Source of the DNA: Bacteroides_F sp964482605
Lineage (GTDB): Bacteria > Bacillota > Clostridia > Lachnospirales > Lachnospiraceae
NCBI GenBank assembly: GCA_964482605.1
Contig: CAYZYS010000027.1
Span: 1 to 20,391 of the forward strand
Length of the DNA stretch: 20,391 bases
Reading direction: 5' to 3'
Below, one piece after another: positions 7,379 through 15,400 of the stretch. A program made the translations under genes and the position numbers. A model generated the notes under the pieces. The model saw only the letters and a list, made by a program, of their open reading frames with translations. It did no database searches and was not told the origin of the DNA. Within the stretch, counting starts at the first letter, position 1. Every line of letters starts with the position of its first letter.

Positions 7379-8299
7379 ATGGAAGATAAGAAAATAGCGG
7401 TTTTGATACCGTGCTATAACGAGGGCGTGACCATCGGCAAGGTTGTGGCGGATTACAGGGCTGCATTGCCGGAGGCCGTCATATATGTGTATGACAACAA
7501 TTCAACTGACGGGACGGCGGAGCTTGCCAGGGAGGCAGGTGCGGTTGTGTGTCATGAATACCGTCAGGGCAAGGGCAACGTGATTCGTTCGATGTTCCGT
7601 GACATTGACGCCGATTGTTACCTGATGATTGACGGTGATGATACCTATCCTGCGGAAAATGCAAGGCAGATGGTGGATTGCGTGCTTTCGGGCAGGGCGG
7701 ACATGGTGGTTGGCGACAGGCTTTCATCCACCTACTTCACGGAGAACAAGAGACCCTTCCACAATGCGGGAAACAGGCTGGTGAGGAGTGCAATCAACAG
7801 GCTCTTCCACAGCGACATAAAGGACATAATGACGGGTTACAGGGCGTTCAGCAGGCTGTTTGTCAAGAGTTACCCCGTGCTTTCCAAGGGTTTTGAGATT
7901 GAGACGGAGATGACGATACACTGCCTTGACAAGAATTTCAAGGTTGCGGAGATTCCAGTGACATACAGGGACCGCCCGGAGGGCAGTGAGTCGAAGCTCA
8001 ATACCTTCAGTGACGGTGCAAAGGTACTTAAGACCATAGCGTCGCTTTTCAGGGATTACAAGCCGCTGCGCTTCTTTACCTGGATTGGCGTGCTGTTCGC
8101 ACTTGTGGGAACCTGCTTTTTCGTGCCGATTGTTGTGGAATACGTGCAGACGGGGCTTGTGCCAAGGTTTCCGACGCTGTTTGTGTGCTGCATATTATAT
8201 GTGATTGCGGTGCTGATGTACATGACGGGGCTTTTGCTTCACGTGATTAACAAGAAGCACAGGCAGCTTTATGAGCTGTATCTCAACACCATTAAATAA
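7379..8299 (+). CDS. DPM1-like family 2 glycosyltransferase with two C-terminal membrane helices
   Basis: Predicted polyprenyl-phosphate glycosyltransferase of the dolichyl-phosphate mannosyltransferase type, 306 residues. Such enzymes move a sugar from a nucleotide to undecaprenyl phosphate on the cytoplasmic face so that it can be used outside the cell. Seen: LIPCYNE (9-15), YDNNSTDGT (38-46), QGKGNVIR (63-70), the metal-binding DGDD at 85-88, and KGFEIETEM in the acceptor-binding region. Two hydrophobic helices follow (about 232-255 and 264-288) with a basic tail. I chose the ATG at 7379 because GGTGA (7369-7373) lies 5 bases upstream and the promoter places the transcript start near 7365; ATG at 7367 would have almost no leader. 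A flippase and a GT-C transferase are expected partners, and the membrane protein at 4243-5526 could be one of them. Confidence 0.93.
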   Translation: MEDKKIAVLIPCYNEGVTIGKVVADYRAALPEAVIYVYDNNSTDGTAELAREAGAVVCHEYRQGKGNVIRSMFRDIDADCYLMIDGDDTYPAENARQMVDCVLSGRADMVVGDRLSSTYFTENKRPFHNAGNRLVRSAINRLFHSDIKDIMTGYRAFSRLFVKSYPVLSKGFEIETEMTIHCLDKNFKVAEIPVTYRDRPEGSESKLNTFSDGAKVLKTIASLFRDYKPLRFFTWIGVLFALVGTCFFVPIVVEYVQTGLVPRFPTLFVCCILYVIAVLMYMTGLLLHVINKKHRQLYELYLNTIK

Positions 8300-8302
8300 A
8301 AC

Positions 8303-9256
8303 CTAATTCAATGCAATCCGGTTGGGAGCCGTGGAATGGTCGTAAAGGTCCAGTCCATGGCTTTTTATTTCATTGACAAGCTCGTATGCCGGATAGGTGC
8401 TGTCGGTGGTTATCCATGAGGGGGCGTCCATGAGGATGCCCTTTTTTGCGTGCGCCTCATAAAATTCAAAGGACATTGACCAGTTGCCATGGTGACCTGC
8501 CTGGATGTAATCAGCGTCAAGCTGGCTGCCGTACAGGTTCTCGAGGGTGTCCTCCATCTGGTACTTTATGTCCCCCATGAAGAGCACGGAAACCGAACCG
8601 GATGTGGACGATACCTTGAATACAAGTGAGCTGTCATTGGTGATGTCGTCAGACACCCTTGTCACATTTTCATCATAGGAATTGAATACCTGAAAATGCA
8701 GCCCAAGTGCGGTAAATTCATCCCCGCGCCCAAGGTGTGTGACGTTGTCGGCATTGCCGGTAAGCTCAAGATATTTTTCAAATACCGTGATGTCATCCCA
8801 TTTTTCCTGATTTTTCACGGTGTCATAGTCGACTGGTGAATCATAGATTTGGTCTATGGTTATGCCATTAGGGTTTGCATATATTTCATTGAAGGCACCG
8901 ATGTGGTCCTGGTGCGGGTGTGTGAGAATCCACAGGTCGACATGGTTTCCGTAGTAGCGGATGGTCTGGCGCACGTATTCCGCATTGTCAGCCCAGCCGC
9001 CGTCAATGACTATCAAATGCCCCGCATTGTCCGTCAGGGTGTAGAAGGATGATTGTCCGCCTGTTATGTCATAATATTGTGTCAGGGTGTAGCCGCCCGA
9101 TATGCTGCCGGAGTGGGTCAGGATTGAACGCCTGCCATATGACCTGACGCCTGCAATCAGGATGATGGTGAAAAAACACATGGACATGATGCGGCAGATT
9201 GTGCCTGCCAGCCGTTTGCCTGATGCTGTCTTGCTGTTTGAGCCGTATTTATTCAT
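8303..9256 (-). CDS. Membrane-anchored metallo-beta-lactamase-fold hydrolase (ComEC C-domain-like)
   Basis: A 317-residue MBL-fold protein with an N-terminal hydrophobic helix (about 18-37) after a basic stretch, so the domain is probably outside the cell, anchored or secreted. Metal-ligand motifs are complete: THPHQDHIGA (H113, H115, D117, H118), LFMGDIK (D229) and QAGHHGNW (H255). The order and spacing resemble the soluble domain of ComEC/Rec2 and related phosphodiesterase or nuclease-like enzymes, but without the ComEC channel. Substrate unknown; a phosphodiester in nucleic acid or in a teichoic-type polymer is possible. It is the only minus-strand gene here, ending 3 bases from the end of the converging glycosyltransferase gene. 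GGGGA lies 7 bases before the ATG on the minus strand, and a TATAAT is found on the minus strand at 9288-9283 without a good -35 box. Confidence 0.9.
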   Translation of the reverse strand: MNKYGSNSKTASGKRLAGTICRIMSMCFFTIILIAGVRSYGRRSILTHSGSISGGYTLTQYYDITGGQSSFYTLTDNAGHLIVIDGGWADNAEYVRQTIRYYGNHVDLWILTHPHQDHIGAFNEIYANPNGITIDQIYDSPVDYDTVKNQEKWDDITVFEKYLELTGNADNVTHLGRGDEFTALGLHFQVFNSYDENVTRVSDDITNDSSLVFKVSSTSGSVSVLFMGDIKYQMEDTLENLYGSQLDADYIQAGHHGNWSMSFEFYEAHAKKGILMDAPSWITTDSTYPAYELVNEIKSHGLDLYDHSTAPNRIALN

Positions 9257-9296
9257 TGATGAATCCCCAATATAAATGTTTCATTATAATCTTTAC

Positions 9297-9325
9297 TTGA
9301 CCTTATATCCTTAGAATAGTATCAT
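9297..9325 (+). promoter_or_regulatory. Sigma-A-type promoter of the two-gene unit
   Basis: TTGACC (5 of 6) at 9297-9302, a 17-base spacer, and TATCAT (5 of 6) at 9320-9325. It lies in the divergent 130-base gap between the minus-strand MBL gene and the gene at 9387, giving a leader of about 55 bases. Confidence 0.65.
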
Positions 9326-9386
9326 AAACGGGTATTGTTATCAAATGGAAATAGTGTGAAATGAAGATTGGCATGGAGTTTGGTTT

Positions 9387-10343
9387 ATGGGCAGGATGGA
9401 CTGGGTTAAGGATTTCATAAGGTCGAGCTGGCAGATGAAGGTAAGGAAAAAACATATGCCGGGGGATAAATTTGACACGCTGCGGGAGCATTATTATGAA
9501 TGCTGTTATGGAAAGCCCCTGACGGACGCCGCCGTGGTGAACAGGGAGCTTTTGGACAGGCTTAAGTCGGGGGAGCCGTTTGCCGTCACAAGGAACGGCA
9601 TGTGGGAGGTCGGAATCCTTGTGAAGCTCCAGCGTGACAGGCTTTGGGGGACGGACAGCGCTGCTGGGATGGATGACATGTTTGACTCCAGGGAGGAGAG
9701 GCAGAGGTATTATGACCTCACGGCGGAGCTCATGCCATATGCTGATTATGTGGTGAATTGGTTTAACATTAACATGGAATCCCATTACAACAAGCAGTTT
9801 TTAAGGCAGTACAAGGGGATGCGGTTCTGCCATGACGATGGGGTGTCCAATTTCCTGCTGAAGGACCCCAATTCATGGATATATGGGCTTGAGGGCAAGA
9901 AGGTGCTTGTGGTGAGCCCGTTCGTGGAATATATGAGCGAGCAGTACAAGAAGAAGGATTTGCTCTGGACGGGAATCAGGATTCCTGAATTCGAGCTGCA
10001 CACGGTGAAATCCGTTTTTTGGTATGATGGCTTTAAGGACCCGCGCTTTGGGAGCTGGTTTGAGGCGCTGGAGTATCTTTACGGGGAGTGCTGTAAGGAG
10101 GATTTTGATGTGGCGCTGCTTGGCTGCTCCACATTTTCAACGCCGCTTGCACTGCGCTTTAAGCGGGATGGAAAGCAGGCGGTGCATGTGGGCGGGCCAT
10201 TGCAGCTCATGTTTGGAATCAAGGGAAAAAGATGGGACCAATATTTTGTTGACACCTATAATGAACATTGGATTAGCCTGCCGGAGGAGACGAAGGTGGG
10301 AAATGTGGACGCCCTTGACATGACGGGCGGGAGCTACTGGTAA
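9387..10343 (+). CDS. Surface-polysaccharide-associated protein of unknown function (C-terminal GGxYW)
   Basis: A 318-residue soluble protein with no signal peptide or membrane helix. The C-terminal third is its most family-like part: DFDVALLGCSTFSTPLALRF, then HVGGPLQLMFGIKGKRWD, and the terminal GGSYW. I recall this combination from uncharacterised proteins encoded in capsule and O-antigen loci. The N-terminal segment SGEPFAVTRNGMWEVG faintly recalls the start of GT-D-fold (DUF1792-type) glycosyltransferases, so a sugar or phospho-group transferase is conceivable, but this is inference without a catalytic motif. A Rossmann-like strand KVLVVSPFVEYM (about 172-183) is visible. GGAG at 9375-9378 is 8 bases before the ATG. 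It is followed after 31 bases by the nucleotidyltransferase-aminotransferase fusion, so the two proteins may act on the same product. Confidence 0.85.
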   Translation: MGRMDWVKDFIRSSWQMKVRKKHMPGDKFDTLREHYYECCYGKPLTDAAVVNRELLDRLKSGEPFAVTRNGMWEVGILVKLQRDRLWGTDSAAGMDDMFDSREERQRYYDLTAELMPYADYVVNWFNINMESHYNKQFLRQYKGMRFCHDDGVSNFLLKDPNSWIYGLEGKKVLVVSPFVEYMSEQYKKKDLLWTGIRIPEFELHTVKSVFWYDGFKDPRFGSWFEALEYLYGECCKEDFDVALLGCSTFSTPLALRFKRDGKQAVHVGGPLQLMFGIKGKRWDQYFVDTYNEHWISLPEETKVGNVDALDMTGGSYW

Positions 10344-10374
10344 ATAAACATGAATAAAATATGAGGAGGACAAT

Positions 10375-12177
10375 ATGCAGGCAATTATTTTGGCAGCAGG
10401 AATGGGAAAAAGGCTTAAGGAGCTTACAAAGGACAATACCAAGTGCATGGTGAGGGTGAATGGAGTGGCGCTTGTGGACAGGCTTTTGCACCAGCTTGAG
10501 AGGAAGCACCTTTCAAGGATTGTGATAGTGATTGGTTACGAGGGGCAGAAGCTCATAGATTACATAGACACCTTGGGCATAAGCACGCCTATCACATATG
10601 TCAATAATGATATATATGATAAGACCAATAATATATATTCACTTGCCCTTGCGAAGGACCATTTGCTCCATGAGGATTCACTTCTCTTTGAGTCCGACAT
10701 GATATTTGAGGAGTCGGTCATTGACGCAATGATTAATGACCCAAGGGAGAGCGTGGCGGTTGTTGACAAATATGAGCGCTGGATGGACGGGACATGCGTG
10801 AAGCTGGACGCGGATGACAACATTGTCGACTTTGTTCCGGGGAAGAAGTTTGATTACGGCGAAAAGGACGAATATTACAAGACCGTTAATGTATACAAGT
10901 TTAGCAAGCATTTTTCAGAGACAAGGTATGTTCCGTTTTTGGAGGCATATTCCAATGCCCTCGGCAACAATGAGTATTACGAGCAGGTCTTAAGTGTAAT
11001 AGCAATGCTTGACGACCCGCAGATTCAGGCGCTCCGACTGGATGGGCAGAGGTGGTATGAGATTGATGACGTCCAGGATTTGAACATTGCGGAATCAATA
11101 TTTGCGGAGGAGGATGAGAAGCTTGCGCTGTTCCAGAAGAGGTACGGCGGCTACTGGAGATATCCAAAGCTCCTTGACTTCTGCTATCTTGTCAATTCCT
11201 ACTATCCGCCGAAGAAGCTCAAGGATGAGATGAAGGCGAGCTTCGATGAGCTGCTGACGCAGTATCCTTCGGGCATGGCGGTTAATTCGCTTGTTGCGGG
11301 GAAGAATTTTGGCGTCCACCAGGAGAACATAATCGTGGGAAATGGGGCAGCGGAGCTCATCAAATCCCTGCTTTCGACCATAAAGGGGAAGGTTGGCGTG
11401 ATTCGCCCGACCTTTGAGGAATACCCTAACCGCATAGATGCGGAAAGGACGGTGGTATATGAACCGCAGAACGGGGATTATTCCTATACCGTCAATGACC
11501 TCAAGGCGTATTTCGCGGATAAGGGCATTGAATGTCTCATTGTGATTAACCCTGACAATCCATCGGGCAACTACATTGCAAGGCAGGAGCTCCTTGACCT
11601 TGTGGCATGGTGCGCCGGCAAGGGAATTAAGTTGGTTGTGGATGAGTCCTTCGTGGATTTTGCCGAGGAGGAGAACACGCTCATTGACCAGTCCATAATT
11701 GATGCCAACAGACAGCTTTATGTCATGAAGAGCATTTCAAAAAGCTACGGTGTACCGGGGGCAAGGCTTGGGATTCTTGTTTCGGGTGACACGGACACGA
11801 TTGGCTGGATGAAGAAGGATGTGGCAATCTGGAACATCAATTCATTCGGTGAGTATTATCTCCAGATAATGGAAAAGTATAAAAAGGATTACATAAAGGG
11901 AATTGCGGCATTCAGGAAGGAGAGGGCAAGGCTTGCGGCTGCACTTGGACAGCTTGGCGGGCTTCGTGTGGTTCCGTCGCAGGCAAATTTCCTGCTTGTG
12001 GAGCTTGTGGGTGGCATTTCCTCAACGGAGCTTACCAGAAGGCTCCTTGTCGAGCATGACATCTTCATCAAGGATTTGTCAGCCAAAATCAAGGGCGGGC
12101 AGTACATCAGGCTTGCGGTGCGTGACAAAAAGGATGATGACAGGCTCCTTGAGGCGCTGGGGAAGATACTGGGGTAA
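10375..12177 (+). CDS. Fusion: LicC-like nucleotidyltransferase + HisC-like PLP aminotransferase
   Basis: A 600-residue two-domain cytoplasmic enzyme. Residues 1 to about 245 form a sugar-phosphate/phosphocholine-type nucleotidyltransferase: AIILAAGMGKRL (3-14), the TKCM loop (22-25), NNIYSLALA (85-93), metal-binding Asp108 in FESDM, KTVNVYKFS and Asp231/232 in YEIDD. Residues about 260-600 form a class I/II aminotransferase: GNGAAELI (322-329), INPDNPSGNY (391-400, PLP-contacting Asn395), VVDESFVDF (Asp423), Lys456 in SISKSYG forming the internal aldimine, Arg464, and the carboxylate/phosphate-binding Arg near 579. HisC/CobD-like enzymes make amino-alcohol phosphates such as serinol phosphate or phosphoethanolamine, and LicC-like domains link such phosphates to CMP. 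A CDP-amino-alcohol donor for glycan decoration is thus the likely product (inference). A strong AGGAGGA at 10364-10370 precedes the ATG. Confidence 0.93.
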   Translation: MQAIILAAGMGKRLKELTKDNTKCMVRVNGVALVDRLLHQLERKHLSRIVIVIGYEGQKLIDYIDTLGISTPITYVNNDIYDKTNNIYSLALAKDHLLHEDSLLFESDMIFEESVIDAMINDPRESVAVVDKYERWMDGTCVKLDADDNIVDFVPGKKFDYGEKDEYYKTVNVYKFSKHFSETRYVPFLEAYSNALGNNEYYEQVLSVIAMLDDPQIQALRLDGQRWYEIDDVQDLNIAESIFAEEDEKLALFQKRYGGYWRYPKLLDFCYLVNSYYPPKKLKDEMKASFDELLTQYPSGMAVNSLVAGKNFGVHQENIIVGNGAAELIKSLLSTIKGKVGVIRPTFEEYPNRIDAERTVVYEPQNGDYSYTVNDLKAYFADKGIECLIVINPDNPSGNYIARQELLDLVAWCAGKGIKLVVDESFVDFAEEENTLIDQSIIDANRQLYVMKSISKSYGVPGARLGILVSGDTDTIGWMKKDVAIWNINSFGEYYLQIMEKYKKDYIKGIAAFRKERARLAAALGQLGGLRVVPSQANFLLVELVGGISSTELTRRLLVEHDIFIKDLSAKIKGGQYIRLAVRDKKDDDRLLEALGKILG

Positions 12178-12226
12178 AACCCCCAAAATGCGGCTTGAGT
12201 GACTTTAGCGTTGGGCTGATGAATGT

Positions 12227-12257
12227 ATACAAGGAAATTCATTAATTATACTTGTAT
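12227..12257. repeat. Inverted repeat ATACAAG-N17-CTTGTAT upstream of the pectate lyase gene
   Basis: Seven-base perfect arms at 12227-12233 and 12251-12257 are separated by 17 AT-rich bases, in the 273-base gap before the pectate lyase gene. The right arm overlaps a weak promoter-like pair, TTGTAT (12252-12257) and TACATT (12275-12280) with 17-base spacing, so it could be an operator. A second small dyad, ACGCA-A-TGCGT, lies at 12336-12346. The rest of the gap shows nothing definite apart from the ribosome binding site. Confidence 0.3.
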
Positions 12258-12450
12258 CATCTTGGGTAAAGTGGTACATTAAGGGTAATTGGCGTGTTGT
12301 TCATGGAAAATTCACAATGTATTAACCAAAATGACACGCAATGCGTACGAATGGCGGGAAAGGATGTGGTTTGGGGCAGAAAAAGATAGGGGAATGTGAA
12401 GAATCATTACACAGGATAAGTTAAAATGAATAAGGAGATGTGAAAGGGAA

Positions 12451-15400
12451 ATGAAAGGAAGATTTAAAAAGAAGCTCATGGCTTCTGTTATGGCTGGACT
12501 GATGGCTGTAACGCTCATCCCTACAGGCTTTGTGGGGGGGGAGGTGAACGCCAAGGCAGGAGAAGCTGTTACGCTTGATTTGAAGGAGGAACATAGTAAA
12601 GAGGGTAAAGTGGCGAAAATCATAGAAATTGATGACCACTTTGCGCTTATGGGTGGCCAACAGAATACCAGCAATGGTATCAGCGACAAAAATGTTTCAG
12701 TTGCGAAAAAACCTACCAGTGGATATGATGATTTGGGTGATGGTTATATTGCATGGATAACCGGAGGCTCGGTGTCTGCTGGCATTGATAATGTCGTCAA
12801 TGCGCTTAGGATGAAAGTGGATGAAAAATCCGATGTGACTATCACATATGCAGCTGGTTCTGGCATAAAGGATGGTTCGGTGTTTGGCTTATATACATAT
12901 ACAAGCGGTGATGAAAAACCTGCTCTTGCAAAAGATAGTCAAGGTAATGTATTTTCTCATTCTGCAAGCACGTCTGTAACTAAAGATTATACGTTTAAAA
13001 ATGTGGAAGCAGGGACGTATTATGCCGGCTTTAGCAATAAGGGCGGATATATTTCTGCGGTTACGATAACACCAGTGGTTACCACTGCGGCAAAAGGCAC
13101 GGCTCCGGTCATAGCTTCAGCTGCGTCCAAGCAGAATGATGACAACAGTGTTGACATTACTTGGACAACGTCTACAGCTGGTGACGGGGATGGAAAGGTT
13201 GTCATTGAGAAATCAACGGATGGCGGAAGTACATTTACGGCATTCAAGACGGTGGCATATGACGCTGAAGCCAAGGTGACCGATACGCTAACCGGCAGCG
13301 GAAACTATGTGTATAAGGTATATGGTGCAGTGGGAGATACCAACAATGCGGACACTGATGCGAAGACCACAGCTTTAATTGAGTATACATTGAAGCTTGA
13401 CACACCGAAGATTTCCTCAGTGGCTACAAAGGCACTCAATAATGCGACTTATGTGCAGTGGGGTAAGGTTGCAGAGGTTGACGGCTATACCGTCACTGTT
13501 TACGAGGGCGATAGTGTAAAGAAAGCTTATAATGTGGAGTCCACGGAAACAGGATATGACATAGAAGGTCTTACTGCTGGAACAGAGTATTCTTTTACTG
13601 TTACGGCAAAGAAGGGTAATGAATCAACCGTGTCCGAAAAGGTGACGTTCACGGCGCAGGAGTTCGTGGGATTTACGGCGGATGCGTTGGCTGATACTGA
13701 TAAAAGTGGTGATGATTCTGATTTCACACAATATCTCAAAGATAGTAGTGCGAGTCTAAAGGTGTTAGCGGTAAATTCTGATAAAACTGCTACTACTGAA
13801 AATATTAAATGGTCAGTTAAAGGAAATAATCAGACATGCAATGGCTTTGCTTTTACTAAGAGGTTTCAGACAGAGTCAAAAAATTCGTCGCCTACAGTTG
13901 GAGCCTTGGAGCTCACCATTACGGAAAAGTCTTACATTGTGACTTATTTTAGGTCGGCTAGTAGTGGTACTACTGAAAATTATGTGATTTATGACAAGGC
14001 GAATAACAAGGCCGTTAAAACAGTAAAAGCCACTTACGACTTGAGCATGGCAATAGTGAACCTTGACGCAGGTACATATTGTATTTATCCGTCAAGTAAT
14101 AAGGCATGGATTTATGGAATAGAAATCCACAAGGGCAGCGCACCGCTTAATGAATGGGATTCCATAGCTGACCCGGTTTTGTCGGATGCAACGGTCAATT
14201 CAGATGGAACCATCACCGTTAAGGTCAACGGTCTTACAGGTCCTAAGGATGCCGAGGAGTGCAGGGTAACACTCTACCAGAATGGATATGAGGTTTCGAC
14301 GGAAAGCCTTGATTCTGTTGATGAGGACGGGGCAACTGTCACCTTCAAACCTAAGAATGATGGTACTTACACAATGAAGGCTGTCCTTGTAAGAAGCGGG
14401 GAGGCTGACAAGGTAAGTGATGAAGTAAGCGTTACGGGCTTTAAGAAGCCTATCGATACCCCGACGGTTACATGGACAAAGAATCTGGGCAACGGTTCGG
14501 TTTACCTTGACTGGGACAATGTCGAGGCTGACTCCTATGAGGTTGCTTATTCAACCGATGGAAAGGATTATACAGCTGCGGCAACAGGCCTTACAACGGG
14601 AAATTACACCGTGACAGGACTTACAGTAGGTCAGCAGTATTATTTCAAGGTTACGGCAAAGATGGCGGGCTATGATGATGTTCCATATGAAACCGCTGCC
14701 TTTACGGTAACGCAGGATGAGGGTAACGAGTGGTTTGCGGCTGCAATCGGTTCACAGACCTCAGGTACAATGACGCTTGATGGAAGTAGCAAGGAACTGA
14801 CCACGGCGGCAGGGGAGATTTCAGGCCTGACGGCGCCTGCTTCAGGTACGACTGTTTCCTTCAGTAATGCCGGCAACGGTAAGATTGCGGATTCAGAGGA
14901 TGGATTCATGTATTATTATACAAGGATTAATCCTAACACTGAAAACTTCAAGCTTACGGCAACATTTACAATTGATAATCTTGATAAGGTTGATAACCAG
15001 ACCGGCTTTGGCATATATGCGGTTGACAAGGCAGGCTTTGGGTCCAAGGATGCAAAGTACTTCAACTCGGTTTCGGTAGGAAACTTTAAGGCTAGTAACG
15101 GAAATAAACACCAGAATGTGTCAAGGCTTACAACCGGATACGTTTCCTATGACACGGAAAACAATGCTGATGTAACAAGGAACCTGGACAATTCACACAT
15201 TTTTTCTGTGCAGCCTGATTCAGATACCTTGAAGGTAGGCGATACATTTACCTATACACTTGAGAAGACCAATGACAGTTACATAGCATCCATGACGGGG
15301 GCTGATGGAAATATTGTCTGGACAGGAACAGCTTCAATGGCAGTCCAGGAGGATGGCTCCATGTGTGTTGGTGTGGCGTCTGCACGTTGTGTGGGTGTTA

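Noticed and set aside
12170..12185. TGGGG-TAAAAC-CCCCA hairpin at the end of the fusion gene
   Set aside because: Only five base pairs, overlaps the stop codon and has no T tract, so it is not supported as a terminator.
12178..12450. Possible riboswitch in the pectate lyase leader
   Set aside because: I looked for cyclic-di-GMP-like and other common aptamer motifs; ACGCAATGCGT is only a short dyad and no full aptamer consensus is visible.
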